This document shows, in pieces, positions 54,714-64,000 of a stretch of DNA of 64,000 nt; the first letter of the stretch is position 1, and each line of letters opens with the position of its first letter. A program made the position numbers and the translations under genes. Location: NCBI RefSeq assembly GCF_001884065.1, contig NZ_MACH01000167.1, positions 1 through 64,000 on the forward strand, read 5' to 3'. This DNA comes from Bacillus proteolyticus. GTDB lineage: Bacteria > Bacillota > Bacilli > Bacillales > Bacillaceae_G. Below the pieces are notes generated by a model. That model was not told the origin of the DNA. It worked only from the letters and a program-made list of their open reading frames with translations, and searched no databases.

Positions 54714-55742
54714 TTAAATATGTTGCACATTTTTTTGTTTCGCTAATTCATCAACAACTAACGTTACAAGATCTACAACACGACGAGAGTAGCCCCACTC
54801 GTTATCATACCAAGCAAGTACTTTCACTTTACGATCACCCATTACCATTGTAGATAAACCATCAATAATAGCTGAGTGTGTATTTGTATTAAAGTCGATA
54901 GACACTAAAGGCTCTTCACTGAATTCTACAATTCCTTTTAACTCACCGTTTGCAACAGTTTTGAATGCTTCATTAATATCTTCAACTGTTACATCACGTT
55001 TTACATCTACTACTAAGTCAACAAGAGACACGTTTGGTGTTGGTACACGAAGTGCCATACCATGAAGTTTTCCATCTAAATGCGGAAGAACTTTTGCAAG
55101 CGCTTTCGCAGCGCCCGTCGTTGTCGGAATGATTGACTGTCCGCAAGCACGTGCTCTTCTTAAATCTTTATGTGGGTTATCAATATTTTTTTGGTCATTT
55201 GTATAAGCGTGAACAGTTGTCATTAAACCGTTTTCAATTCCGAACTGCTCATCTAACACCTTTACAACAGGTGCTAAACAGTTTGTTGTACAAGATGCAT
55301 TTGAAATAACGGTATGTTTTGTAATATCTAATTGATCTTCGTTCACACCAACTACAATTGTTACATCTTCATTTTTACCAGGCGCTGTTAAAATAACTTT
55401 TTTCGCTCCAGCTTCAACGTGAAGAATTGCTTTTTCTTTTGAATTAAATTTACCAGTTGCTTCAATTACAACTTCAACACCTAGATCTGTCCAAGGCAAT
55501 TCCTTTGGATCACGGTTGTTTAAAAGACGAATCATTTTCCCATCTACTAATAAGTGATCTTCAAATGCTTCCACTGTTCCGGCAAACTTACCGTGTACTG
55601 TATCATATTTAATTAAATGTGCTAACGTTTCGGACGGATAGCTTGCATTGATTGCTACAATTTCGAATGCGCTTTCTTTTATTGCTTGACGAAACACCAT
55701 TCTCCCAATACGTCCAAATCCATTAATTGCCACACGAGTCAT
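54714..55742 (-). CDS. gapB: Gluconeogenic glyceraldehyde-3-phosphate dehydrogenase GapB
   Basis: A 342-residue GAPDH with the Rossmann start (VAINGFGRIGRMVFRQ), catalytic cysteine in SNASCTTNCLAPV and the DNEWGYSRRVVDL end. It is assigned to the GapB paralogue by its position beside speD, nrdR and coaE, as in B. subtilis, where GapB uses mainly NADP in gluconeogenesis. The promoter region contains two CcpN-like sites, matching control by glucose. Confidence 0.93.
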   Translation of the reverse strand: MTRVAINGFGRIGRMVFRQAIKESAFEIVAINASYPSETLAHLIKYDTVHGKFAGTVEAFEDHLLVDGKMIRLLNNRDPKELPWTDLGVEVVIEATGKFNSKEKAILHVEAGAKKVILTAPGKNEDVTIVVGVNEDQLDITKHTVISNASCTTNCLAPVVKVLDEQFGIENGLMTTVHAYTNDQKNIDNPHKDLRRARACGQSIIPTTTGAAKALAKVLPHLDGKLHGMALRVPTPNVSLVDLVVDVKRDVTVEDINEAFKTVANGELKGIVEFSEEPLVSIDFNTNTHSAIIDGLSTMVMGDRKVKVLAWYDNEWGYSRRVVDLVTLVVDELAKQKNVQHI

Positions 55743-55762
55743 AATATGTTATCCCCCTTGAA

Positions 55763-55806
55763 TGCGTTATACTATTTATCTCTAATCCCAATAATAGTAT
55801 AACACA
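55763..55806 (-). promoter_or_regulatory. gapB promoter with two inverted CcpN-type sites
   Basis: Minus-strand TGTGTTATACT (55796-55806) fits the B. subtilis CcpN consensus TRTGHYATAYW in all positions. TGCGTTATACT on the plus strand (55763-55773) fits in ten of eleven. TATACT of the first site can serve as -10, with GTGACA 16 bp upstream. The arrangement predicts glucose repression by CcpN. Confidence 0.55.
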
Positions 55807-55851
55807 AAAAGGAGGAATGTCACTAAGCATTTTCATTAATTTCACAATTTT

Positions 55852-56454
55852 TTAGTTAATAATGTTCCAATTCTTTAAAATCACCTGTAATTGTGTTTTC
55901 GTTCCCATAATTGTGCCATCATTATTTATCACTTCATCTGCACGCTTTACTTTTTCTTCTAATGGCATTTGAGATTGAATACGTGCCGTTGCTTCTTCTT
56001 CTGAAAAATTATTACGTTTCATTAAACGTTCTAATTGCGTACTCGGCATAACTGCTACAACTAAAACACAATCAACGAGATTTGTTAATTTACTTTCAAA
56101 TAAAAGAGGGATGTCTAACACAACCGCTTGCATACCTTCTTTTATGTACATCTCCTTTTGCGCATTCATTTCTTCACGTACCGCAGGATGCACAATTTTG
56201 TTTAACTGCAATCGTTTTTCTTCATTATAAAAAACGACACTTCCTAATTTAGGTCGATCAAGCTCCCCATCTTCTTGTAACACTTCCGTTCCAAACACCT
56301 CTACAATTTTGTTATATGCTGGCTTTCCTCGTTCTACAACTTCTCGCGCAATAATATCAGCATCAATAACTGGTATATTTAGTTCACGAAACATTTCTGA
56401 TACCGTACTTTTTCCGCTTGCAATGCCTCCCGTTAATCCAATTACTACTGTCAT
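55852..56454 (-). CDS. coaE: Dephospho-CoA kinase
   Basis: A 200-residue P-loop kinase from ATG at 56454 ([33 protein letters not shown] upstream). Other conserved blocks are [15 protein letters not shown] and [12 protein letters not shown]. It phosphorylates dephospho-CoA, the last step of CoA synthesis. Part of the polA-mutM-ytaF-coaE series. Confidence 0.95.
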   Translation of the reverse strand: MTVVIGLTGGIASGKSTVSEMFRELNIPVIDADIIAREVVERGKPAYNKIVEVFGTEVLQEDGELDRPKLGSVVFYNEEKRLQLNKIVHPAVREEMNAQKEMYIKEGMQAVVLDIPLLFESKLTNLVDCVLVVAVMPSTQLERLMKRNNFSEEEATARIQSQMPLEEKVKRADEVINNDGTIMGTKTQLQVILKNWNIIN

Positions 56455-56505
56455 AATAATCCTCCTCATATTAAAAGGCGCGAAACTAATGTTCCACGCC
56501 CATAC

Positions 56506-57138
56506 TTACATTTTCCAAATTCCAATAATAATGAGTAATACCCCAGGCAGGAATGTAAATTTTTGTAACCATTTCATATTCGATAAAACCGTACCAAGTT
56601 TCATTCCAAGAAATAAAAATAAAGAACTCATAACCGCGACTAATATCGCCATCATAGCGGGTGCATACCCTAATAAAGATGCACCAATTCCAGCACCGAA
56701 TGAATCTACAGAAAGAGCTATACCAAGAAGCAATGCTTCTCCTGCAGAAATGGTGCCTGATTTATCAAAATCTGCTACAGTCGGTTTCCGTAAAATTTGA
56801 ATCACTAGCCCAAGCGAGGCAATCTCTAATTTCCAGACCTTCTCCTCTTGCTTCGGTTCTTCTTTTTTCTCACTTCGAAAAAATTGATATAATACCCAAA
56901 TCCCTATTCCAATAAGAACAAGCCCACCGATACGCGTTGCGATAACAGGTGAAAATATTTTCGCGATCATATGTCCAATTCCCATTGAAACGAGCATAAC
57001 AGCCGCTGAACACATTCCGATAATTACAATTGATCTTAGTGGAATTCTTACGCTTCTTAAACCATATGTTAGCCCTACACTACAGCTATCCAAGCTTAAT
57101 GTAAAAGCTAATAAAATAAGAGATAAATAAAGGTACAT
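56506..57138 (-). CDS. ytaF: Sporulation-associated membrane protein YtaF (MntP-like)
   Basis: A 210-residue membrane protein with six helices arranged as two similar halves (LILLAFTLSLDSCSVGLTYG and LLLGIALSVDSFGAGIGASL, each with an aspartate within the membrane). The repeated LSxDS motif is that of the MntP/YtaF family. MntP exports Mn2+ in E. coli; for YtaF the role is unproven. Between mutM and coaE as in B. subtilis. Confidence 0.88.
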   Translation of the reverse strand: MYLYLSLILLAFTLSLDSCSVGLTYGLRSVRIPLRSIVIIGMCSAAVMLVSMGIGHMIAKIFSPVIATRIGGLVLIGIGIWVLYQFFRSEKKEEPKQEEKVWKLEIASLGLVIQILRKPTVADFDKSGTISAGEALLLGIALSVDSFGAGIGASLLGYAPAMMAILVAVMSSLFLFLGMKLGTVLSNMKWLQKFTFLPGVLLIIIGIWKM

Positions 57139-57210
57139 CGGTAAACTCCTCCCTTATACATAGCTCTGCTGTATGTATATGACAAATGCCTATCCGATGT
57201 TATCTCTTTT

Positions 57211-58041
57211 CTATATTCTTGGCTGACAAATTGGGCAGTAATGCGTTCCTCTTCCGCCAACAACTGTTTTTTCTAGTATCGTACCGCAAGTTACACACGG
57301 TTCTCCTTTTTTTCCGTATACATTTAGGAGTTCTTGGAACGAACCAATTTGCCCTTGCGAATTGATATACGTTCTAATTGTACTTCCGCCTCGCTTTACT
57401 GCTTCGCCTAGCGTTGTAACAATTGCTTCGTACACTCTTTCTATTTCTTCTTCTGTTAAAGACGCAGCTTCTCGTTCTGGGTGAATTTGAGAACGGAATA
57501 ACACTTCATCTACATATATATTTCCAAGCCCCACTAAAAGACGCTGATCTAATAATACAACTTTTATTTTACGGTTTGTTTTTTGCAATCTTTCTTGTAA
57601 ATACCGCGGTGTCAATTCAGCATCAAATGGCTCCGGGCCTAAGTCAGCAAGAGGCATTTGATTCAACTCTTCACCTTTCTTAAAGAGATGCATCGTACCA
57701 AACTTTCTCACATCTTTATAATGCAATTCAGTTCCATCTGTAAATAAGAAACGGACGTGCGTATGTTTATCAATTGGCTCATCCTCTTGATGAAGTAAAA
57801 ACTTACCTTCCATACGCAAATGTGAAACAATGACATAATTCGTTACATATAAAAGCAAAAACTTTCCTCTTCGCTTTATATTTTCAATTGTCTCGCCTCT
57901 TAGCATTTCTTTAAAGATTTCTGCATCATCCGGTCGTTTTACTATTTTAGGATAAGTAATAACAACATCTTCAATCGTTTTTCCTGTTACAAGATTTTCA
58001 AGCGTCCGTCTAACATTTTCAACCTCTGGTAATTCAGGCAT
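57211..58041 (-). CDS. mutM: Formamidopyrimidine-DNA glycosylase
   Basis: A 276-residue Fpg with catalytic Pro2-Glu3 in MPELPEVENV, a lysine in the middle of the N-domain, the H2TH segment (LLVGLGNIYVDEVLFRSQIH) and the C-terminal zinc finger (CVTCGTILEKTVVGG, CPIC). It excises oxidised purines such as 8-oxoguanine. It starts 12 bp after polA. Confidence 0.96.
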   Translation of the reverse strand: MPELPEVENVRRTLENLVTGKTIEDVVITYPKIVKRPDDAEIFKEMLRGETIENIKRRGKFLLLYVTNYVIVSHLRMEGKFLLHQEDEPIDKHTHVRFLFTDGTELHYKDVRKFGTMHLFKKGEELNQMPLADLGPEPFDAELTPRYLQERLQKTNRKIKVVLLDQRLLVGLGNIYVDEVLFRSQIHPEREAASLTEEEIERVYEAIVTTLGEAVKRGGSTIRTYINSQGQIGSFQELLNVYGKKGEPCVTCGTILEKTVVGGRGTHYCPICQPRI

Positions 58042-58053
58042 TTCATCACGTCC

Positions 58054-60687
58054 TTATTTCGCGTCGTACCAAGTTGGACCGTAAGAATAATCAACTTTCA
58101 ATGGAACTGCTAGTTCAATTGCATGCTCCATTACTTCAGGTACAAGCTTCTCTAATATTTCAATTTCTTCTTTTGGTGCTTCAAATATCAATTCATCGTG
58201 TACTTGCAGAAGAAGACGTGCTTGTAATCCTTCTTCTTCTAGACGATCTGCCATAATAATCATCGCTTTTTTAATAATATCAGCCGCACTACCTTGAATT
58301 GGTGTATTCATAGCTGTACGCTCAGCAAAGCTACGTAAATTGAAATTACGACTCGTAATTTCCGGAATATAACGGCGACGATTTAATAATGTAACCACAT
58401 ACCCTTTTTGTTTCGCATCTTTTACGATTTCATCCATGTATTCTTGTACACCAGGGAAACTTTCTAAATACTTTTCAATAAATTCCGCTGCTGCTTTTCT
58501 TGTAATTCCTAAGTTTTGCGAAAGACCATAATCACTAATCCCATACACAATTCCGAAGTTAACTGCTTTTGCTTGTCGTCTCATGTTAGATGTTACTTCA
58601 TCTTTCCCAACACCAAATACATCCATAGCTGTTTTCGTATGAATATCCATGTCATGTTGGAACGCTTCAACTAACCCAGGATCATTTGCAATATGAGCAA
58701 GCACACGAAGTTCGATTTGTGAATAATCAGCCGCGTACATGATCCATCCTTCTTCTGATGGAACGAATGCCTGACGAATCTTTCTTCCTTCTTCTAATCG
58801 AATCGGGATATTTTGTAAGTTCGGATCTGTTGAACTTAATCGACCTGTTTGCGTTAACACTTGATTGAAACGAGTATGGATTTTAGATGAATCTTCATGT
58901 ACAACTTTCAATAAACCTTCAATGTAAGTTGAATTTAGCTTCCCTAATTGACGATAATGTAAAATATTAGGGATAATTTCATGATGATCCATAAGTTTAT
59001 CTAATACATCCGCTGACGTAGAATAACCTGTTTTCGTCTTTTTAATAACTGGTAAGTTTAAGTTCTCAAACAGAATAACTCCAAGTTGCTTCGGTGAATT
59101 AATGTTAAATTCCGTTCCTGCAAGCTTATAAATTTCCTGTTCCATTTCCTTTAATCTACCTGCAAGTTCTTCTCCCATATTACGAAGACGCTCCGTATCA
59201 ACTTTTACACCTTTTACTTCCATATCAGCTAATACACGTGCAAGTGGTAATTCTAACTCTGTAAACAGTTCATATTGCTCATTCTTTTTTAACTCTTCAA
59301 TGAATGTTTGCTTTACATCATATAATACATGCACTTTACGAGCTACATGCTCCGCTACTACATCTAACTCTGGAACTGCACGCTTCGCACCTTTTCCGTA
59401 AACTTCTTCATCAGATTTCACGGCATGTGTTTCTTTCATTTTTGCTACGGCACGAAAATCTTTATCTGTATCAGCTGGATCAAGTAGATAAGCAGCAATT
59501 AATAAATCAAAATCAATTCCTTGAATATCTACACCTTTCCACTTAAGAGCAACGATAGCTCGCTTCGCATCAAATGTATGCTTTCTCATTTCTCCATTTG
59601 CAAGCCATGCTTTGAAAGCATCTGATTTAAGAGCAATGTCTGCCGAAATAAAGTAACAACCATTTTCATTTTGAATACCAAAACCTTGAATATCCGCTTT
59701 ATGATAGTTATCTTCTTGCACTTCTACAATAAGCGCACTATCTTGCTGAAGCATTTCTTCTGTAACTTCTTCCACAATATCAAATGTAATATCATCTAAT
59801 TCAGCTGGAGCTGTTTCTTCAGGCGTAACGCCTAACTTATTTAAAAGAGATGTAAATCCTAAATTCTCAAACATTGGAATAACATCACTTGGTTCATACC
59901 CTTTATATTCCATATCATCTACATGCACAGTAATTGGTGCATCTGTAATAATAGTCGCAAGTTCTTTACTCATAAGAGCTTGTTCTTTATTTGCTTCTAA
60001 CTTTTCTTTTAATTTCTTTCCACTCACTTGATCTAAGTTTTCATATACTGCTTCAACCGTTTCAAATTGCGTTAATAATTTAATGGCTGTCTTCTCACCA
60101 ACACCTGGTACACCTGGAATGTTATCTGACTGGTCTCCCATTAAACCTTTCATATCGATAATTTGCTTTGGTGATAAGCTATATTTCTCAAATAAAGCTT
60201 CTGTCGTATATTCATCTACTTCTGTAATCCCTTTGCGCGGAATACATACAAGTGTATTATCGGAAACAAGTTGAAGTAAGTCTTTATCTCCTGAAATAAC
60301 TTTTACATAAGCCCCTTGCTCACTCGCTTCCTTCGCTAGCGTTCCCATAATGTCATCCGCTTCATAGTTTTCTAATTCATAGCGCGGAACATTAAATGCA
60401 TCAAGCATCTCACGAATAAACGGGAATTGCTCTGATAACTCTGGTGGAGTCTTTTGACGTCCTCCCTTGTAATCACTATACGTTTTATGACGGAATGTTG
60501 TTTTCCCCGCATCAAACGCCACAAGCATATGTGTCGGTTTTTCTTCCTCTAGTATCCTCATTAACATCATTGTAAAACCATAAATTGCGTTCGTATGTAT
60601 ACCTTTGTCGTTATTTAAAAGCGGTAGTGCAAAGAAAGCACGATACGCGATATTATTACCATCTACTAATACGACTTTTTTTTCCAA
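58054..60687 (-). CDS. polA: DNA polymerase I
   Basis: An 877-residue polymerase from TTG at 60687 (GGGGAGGTTTG upstream). 5'-nuclease domain (1-290: LVDGNNIAYRAFFALPLLNN, SGDKDLLQLV), a degenerate 3'-5' exonuclease domain (about 310-465) and the family A polymerase with motif A (YAADYSQIELRVLAHIA), motif B (RRQAKAVNFGIVYG) and motif C (LLQVHDELIFEAP). It fills gaps in repair and removes RNA primers. The exonuclease-domain metal ligands appear lost, as in other Bacillus Pol I. Confidence 0.96.
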   Translation of the reverse strand: MEKKVVLVDGNNIAYRAFFALPLLNNDKGIHTNAIYGFTMMLMRILEEEKPTHMLVAFDAGKTTFRHKTYSDYKGGRQKTPPELSEQFPFIREMLDAFNVPRYELENYEADDIMGTLAKEASEQGAYVKVISGDKDLLQLVSDNTLVCIPRKGITEVDEYTTEALFEKYSLSPKQIIDMKGLMGDQSDNIPGVPGVGEKTAIKLLTQFETVEAVYENLDQVSGKKLKEKLEANKEQALMSKELATIITDAPITVHVDDMEYKGYEPSDVIPMFENLGFTSLLNKLGVTPEETAPAELDDITFDIVEEVTEEMLQQDSALIVEVQEDNYHKADIQGFGIQNENGCYFISADIALKSDAFKAWLANGEMRKHTFDAKRAIVALKWKGVDIQGIDFDLLIAAYLLDPADTDKDFRAVAKMKETHAVKSDEEVYGKGAKRAVPELDVVAEHVARKVHVLYDVKQTFIEELKKNEQYELFTELELPLARVLADMEVKGVKVDTERLRNMGEELAGRLKEMEQEIYKLAGTEFNINSPKQLGVILFENLNLPVIKKTKTGYSTSADVLDKLMDHHEIIPNILHYRQLGKLNSTYIEGLLKVVHEDSSKIHTRFNQVLTQTGRLSSTDPNLQNIPIRLEEGRKIRQAFVPSEEGWIMYAADYSQIELRVLAHIANDPGLVEAFQHDMDIHTKTAMDVFGVGKDEVTSNMRRQAKAVNFGIVYGISDYGLSQNLGITRKAAAEFIEKYLESFPGVQEYMDEIVKDAKQKGYVVTLLNRRRYIPEITSRNFNLRSFAERTAMNTPIQGSAADIIKKAMIIMADRLEEEGLQARLLLQVHDELIFEAPKEEIEILEKLVPEVMEHAIELAVPLKVDYSYGPTWYDAK

Positions 60688-60840
60688 ACTACAAACCTCC
60701 CCATACATATTTGAAACGATTTTTTCCACAGAAAAAAAACCGTTCCTGTCCTCTCTCTATATTAACATGACTAATAGAGAGAAGAAAAATAACGGCTATT
60801 TTCTATCATATATACAAACGTTTACTAACATAAAAGGGAA

Positions 60841-60871
60841 GTGACGAGAACAGCATAACTATTCTCGTCCA
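60841..60871 (-). terminator. Possible terminator or hairpin between polA and phoR
   Basis: GACGAGAA / TTCTCGTC inverted repeat. The following minus-strand sequence is only moderately T-rich, so strength is uncertain. Confidence 0.45.
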
Positions 60872-60971
60872 AAATTACTCCTTGGATGAAGGGGTTTTCA
60901 TCTATTATATTAACAGAGCTTTATTAATATTTAATTAAGCCAATGTTAATATATTGTAAATATCCTTCATC

Positions 60972-62735
60972 CTATTTTTCAGTAGCTGATTTTGGTAAAA
61001 CAACTGTAAATGTCGTTCCTTCCCCAACCTCACTATCCACCGTAATCGTACCTTGATGTGCTTCAACTAAATGTTTCACAATTGATAAACCAAGACCCGT
61101 TCCACCCGTATTCCTACTTCTCGCTTTATCAACTCGATAAAAACGTTCAAATATACGAGGGATTTCTTCTTTACTAATACCAATTCCAGTATCCGACACC
61201 TTTATATACGCATTATATTTATCCTCTAATAATTCAACTGAAACAACGCCGCCAGCCGGCGTATATACGATTGCATTATTAATTAAATTAATAAAGATTT
61301 GTTTTAAGCGGCTCGGATCTCCAATAACGGAAACTCGTTTCAATACATTCACTTGTAAAGAGATTTCTTTTTCTCCCGCTTTATTATCGAGCACCATGTG
61401 AATGTCTTCAAGAATCCCCTTCATATCAACCGTACCCATATTTAGTCTAAACCCTTGCTGCTCGATTTTTGATAAATCTAATAAATCTTCAATTAATCCT
61501 TGCATGCGCTCACTTTCTTTTAAAATAATATGTAAGAAATGTTCGCAGAATTTTTTATTATCCATCGCTCCGTCCAAGAGTGTTTCTGAAAAACCTTTAA
61601 TAGAAGTAATCGGTGTCTTTAGTTCATGAGAAACATTCGCTAAAAAGTCTTTTCTCATTTGTTCTAATTTCTTTAGCTCAGTAATGTCATGGAATACAAG
61701 GACAATCCCTTTCCATTCATGGTTCGTCCCGATAATCGGTGCTCCATATACTTCGAAATGCTTTCGCTCAATTCCAAGCGGCAATAACATTTGTTTACGC
61801 ACTTTCACTTCTGTCATAAAGATTTCTTCTACGAGCTCAATAATTTCCGTATGATGAAACGACTCATAGTATAAACGGTCTAAATATTCTTCGTCTGTTA
61901 CGTGGAAGGTCTCCTTATAAGAACGGTTTACAAGGTTTATATAACCACGACTATCAATTAAAATCATTCCACTTCCCATATTTTCAATTAATGTATGCAA
62001 ACGATCTTGTTGCATTTCTTGCTCAAGTGTCATCTCTTGTAAATTACGTGCTAAAATATTAATTGCTTTACTTAGCATTCCTGTTTCATCCGAATGACTT
62101 TCATAAGCGCGTGCTTTATAATTTCCCTTCGCTAATTCAATAGCCACTTTCGTAACGGATTCAATCGGCCTAATATATTGCCCTGTAATTTTCATACCTA
62201 AAAATACGACAACGAGACACGCGATAACAAATCCGATAATTAATAATCCCCACGTTTTTTGGTGAACGTCCCTCAAAGTATCGATTGTACTTTTCACCAA
62301 AATATATCCTTGTTTCCCTGCTACATCCTGAACGAACACAGCATGATAAAATTCATTCTTTTGATCCGTTTCTTTCGTAATAACTTTATTTCTTTGTTTT
62401 GCCGTTTCAGAAGAAAGTTCTTTAATCATCTCTTGACTAAATGCAGATTGTTGCCCTCCGCTATATTGAACTTTATTTTTTTCATCAACAAATATAATAG
62501 AAGCTGGTATTTGTTCTTCTAACTTTTCAAATACATACGGCTTTTTTAAAACAGATTCAAACCCTTGCTCCTCTGCTAATACAGCAACATATCTTGTCTC
62601 TTTTACCATTCTCTCTTTAGCATGATCTATATAGTAATTTTCAAATACAGTTTCTAATAATACACCTAGTCCAACTAAAATAAAAACGATAAGAGAAACA
62701 AATGTAAAAAGAAGCCTGGAGCGAAATTTATTCAT
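60972..62735 (-). CDS. phoR: Phosphate sensor histidine kinase PhoR
   Basis: A 587-residue kinase: helix 1 (8-28), an extracytoplasmic domain (about 30-155), helix 2 (LLIIGFVIACLVVVFLGM), HAMP, a PAS domain (LIENMGSGMILIDSRGYINL) and the kinase core with H in FLANVSHELKTPITSI, N box INLINNA, DTGIGIS and GGTGLGLSIVKHL. The layout is that of Bacillus PhoR, which senses wall teichoic acid intermediates and phosphate limitation. It overlaps phoP by eight bases. Confidence 0.94.
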   Translation of the reverse strand: MNKFRSRLLFTFVSLIVFILVGLGVLLETVFENYYIDHAKERMVKETRYVAVLAEEQGFESVLKKPYVFEKLEEQIPASIIFVDEKNKVQYSGGQQSAFSQEMIKELSSETAKQRNKVITKETDQKNEFYHAVFVQDVAGKQGYILVKSTIDTLRDVHQKTWGLLIIGFVIACLVVVFLGMKITGQYIRPIESVTKVAIELAKGNYKARAYESHSDETGMLSKAINILARNLQEMTLEQEMQQDRLHTLIENMGSGMILIDSRGYINLVNRSYKETFHVTDEEYLDRLYYESFHHTEIIELVEEIFMTEVKVRKQMLLPLGIERKHFEVYGAPIIGTNHEWKGIVLVFHDITELKKLEQMRKDFLANVSHELKTPITSIKGFSETLLDGAMDNKKFCEHFLHIILKESERMQGLIEDLLDLSKIEQQGFRLNMGTVDMKGILEDIHMVLDNKAGEKEISLQVNVLKRVSVIGDPSRLKQIFINLINNAIVYTPAGGVVSVELLEDKYNAYIKVSDTGIGISKEEIPRIFERFYRVDKARSRNTGGTGLGLSIVKHLVEAHQGTITVDSEVGEGTTFTVVLPKSATEK

Positions 62736-63447
62736 CCCCTTTTGGCTCCTCTAATTTATAACCTAAACCACGTATCGTTTTAATGTACGTCGGTTTTTTC
62801 GTATTTTGTTCAATTTTATCGCGCAAATGGCTAATATGGACATCAACAATTCGAGTATCACCGGCAAAATCATAATTCCATACAGCACTCAATAATTGGT
62901 CACGAGTTAATACACGACTTTTATTTTTCGCGAGATACACAAGTAGTTCAAATTCTTTTGGTGTTAATTCAAGCTTTCTTCCTTGGAAATAAGCCTCATA
63001 AAACTCCGGTAAAATTTTAAGTTCTGCAATTATGATGCTATCTTCATCTGGTGCTTCTGCAACTTGTTCTTCTTGTTGTAATTTCGTACGGCGCAAAATC
63101 GCCTTCACACGAGCAACAACTTCCCTTGGACTAAACGGCTTCGTCATATAATCATCCGCCCCAAGTTCAAGACCGAGTACCTTATCAAATTCATCATCTT
63201 TTGCTGTTAACATTAAAATCGGTGTCATGACACGTTGCAATCGTAATTCTTTACAAACTTCCATACCATCCATTTTCGGAAGCATTAAATCTAATATAAT
63301 TAAATCTGGACGTTCTGTTGTCGCTTTTTGAAGCGCCATTTCTCCATCCATCGCTGTTATAACTTCAAACCCAGCTTGTTGTAAATTAAATTCAATTAAA
63401 GTTAAGATAAATTCCTCATCATCAACTACTAAAATACGATTGTTCAT
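62728..63447 (-). CDS. phoP: Phosphate-response regulator PhoP
   Basis: A 239-residue OmpR-family regulator with receiver aspartate in LIILDLMLPKMDGMEV, conserved MLTAKDDEFD and KPFSPREVVARV, and a winged helix (LTPKEFELLVYLAKN, IVDVHISHLRDKI). With PhoR it controls the phosphate-starvation genes. The genes overlap, so kinase and regulator are made together. AGGAAAAG precedes ATG. Confidence 0.94.
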   Translation of the reverse strand: MNNRILVVDDEEFILTLIEFNLQQAGFEVITAMDGEMALQKATTERPDLIILDLMLPKMDGMEVCKELRLQRVMTPILMLTAKDDEFDKVLGLELGADDYMTKPFSPREVVARVKAILRRTKLQQEEQVAEAPDEDSIIIAELKILPEFYEAYFQGRKLELTPKEFELLVYLAKNKSRVLTRDQLLSAVWNYDFAGDTRIVDVHISHLRDKIEQNTKKPTYIKTIRGLGYKLEEPKGDE

Positions 63448-63604
63448 TCTTTTCCTCCAAGTTATAGACTTGAAACCTTCTTCATCCTAGTATTTTCCCC
63501 GTTATTCTCATCATACTAGAAAACAAGGTCCCTCTCAATATAATTGTCTATTCATGGATTCAGATTGTGCTATCTTTATTCCATAATCGCGTTCCCCTCA
63601 GTTA

Positions 63605-63844
63605 TCAAGTGGTTACCCAGACTTTATAGATACATCTATCCTTTTTAAAGTCTTTTTCCGTATGAACTATAAATTCTCTCTCTTGTCCTAAGAAAAATGC
63701 AAGAGCATACGCTATTTTATAATCCGGTGTTTCATATCCATCAAATACTCTCCCGTACATTTCATTCGCGATTGAATCGGCCCACACCTCAGCTTCTCTT
63801 ATCGTTTCAAAGATTATGTCTTCTCTTTTCCATTTCACAGTCAT
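63605..63844 (-). CDS. Small hypothetical protein upstream of phoP
   Basis: A 79-residue protein from ATG at 63844 (MTVKWKREDIIFETIREAEV; GGGGGTGAAC upstream). It is soluble and mixed alpha/beta (WADSIANEMYGRVFDGYE, KIAYALAFFLGQEREFIVHT). No family is recognised. It lies in the same direction as phoPR, 157 bp before phoP. Confidence 0.6.
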   Translation of the reverse strand: MTVKWKREDIIFETIREAEVWADSIANEMYGRVFDGYETPDYKIAYALAFFLGQEREFIVHTEKDFKKDRCIYKVWVTT

Positions 63845-63865
63845 ACTGTTCACCCCCGTTTAAAC

Positions 63866-63920
63866 AAAAAGTAGCGCTAGCATACCCTTAATAAGAATAT
63901 GACCAGCGCTACTTTTATAT
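63866..63920 (-). terminator. Terminator at the right edge
   Basis: AAAAGTAGCGCT / AGCGCTACTTTT inverted repeat lies between the edge gene and the small hypothetical gene. Confidence 0.8.
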
Positions 63921-63937
63921 CATTCTAACTTTCATTT

Positions 63938-64000
63938 TTAAAAATTATCTAATGCTTTTTCCATAATAGAAACAGATTTAAAAGGCGGTGTTACTGTTAA
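63938..64000 (-). CDS. C-terminal end of an unidentified protein (cut by window edge)
   Basis: The minus-strand frame reads LTVTPPFKSVSIMEKALDNF and TAA at 63938-63940, followed by a strong terminator. Only 20 residues are visible, too few to name the protein. Confidence 0.6.
   Translation of the reverse strand, partial: LTVTPPFKSVSIMEKALDNF

Noticed and set aside
1-64000. tRNA, rRNA, prophage, integron or intact insertion sequence
   Set aside because: No cloverleaf-type genes, rRNA sequence, integrase or transposase reading frames were seen.

Overview
The window is low-GC Firmicute chromosome and almost certainly comes from the Bacillus cereus group (cereus, anthracis, thuringiensis). Three things point there: bcr1-type repeats of about 158 bp, which are typical of that group; a heme-uptake isd locus with sortase B; and a collagen-like GXT repeat protein. 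The housekeeping backbone (zapA-cvpA-polX-mutS2, pheST, infC-rpmI-rplT, thrS-ytxC-dnaI-dnaB-nrdR-speD-gapB-coaE-ytaF-mutM-polA-phoR-phoP) has ordinary Bacillus gene order and lies mostly on the minus strand. I saw no rRNA, tRNA, CRISPR array, prophage or intact insertion sequence.

Layout. 1-1.4 kb: the 5' part of a collagen-like gene, and the collapsed remnant of a Fur-controlled siderophore transporter. 1.4-9.4 kb: accessory genes, including a sigma factor with a partner membrane protein, a DinB-like protein, a two-component system driving an ABC exporter and DUF4097 cassette, and ywbE. 9.4-12.5 kb: an rRNA methyltransferase and a Na+/H+ antiporter with a broken start. 12.7-20.3 kb: the iron-regulated heme system, with isdG facing a six-gene operon (isdC, a five-NEAT isdX2, isdE, isdF, ATPase, srtB). 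20.7-22.4 kb: a BrnQ-family carrier behind a T-box leader. 22.5-30.4 kb: rRNA pseudouridine synthase, mutS2, polX, cvpA, zapA, rnhC and small genes. 30.5-37.3 kb: asnS and pheST, each with a T-box, a TrmH-family methyltransferase and sspI. 37.5-45.1 kb: accessory membrane proteins, an EmrAB-like efflux pair with a TetR regulator, an M42 peptidase and a dUTPase. 45.6-64 kb: translation and replication genes through to phoPR.

How the genes work together. The isd genes form one heme-iron pathway: wall-bound NEAT proteins pass heme to the IsdE/IsdF/ATPase transporter, sortase B anchors the surface proteins, and IsdG opens the heme ring. Fur boxes sit at both promoters. Four T-box leaders can be compared directly. 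In each, the codon just before the conserved ACCT of stem I is the specifier: AAC for asnS, TTC for pheS, ACC for thrS. The leader of the brnQ-like carrier also reads ACC and carries the same TGGA antiterminator as thrS, so this carrier is predicted to respond to threonine starvation.

Most notable observations: the threonine-type T-box on a BrnQ carrier; a bcr1 insertion whose pre-insertion reading frame can be reconstructed; bcr1 ends that give two unrelated ORFs the same C-terminal DKVKL-stop; three 11-bp-phased repeats at an ABC exporter promoter; a 17-residue KEWD-repeat leader ORF at a sigma factor; a seven-base slippage-type deletion at the start of an antiporter; and four 41-bp tandem repeats between asnS and pheT. 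No clearly new defence or biosynthetic system was found.
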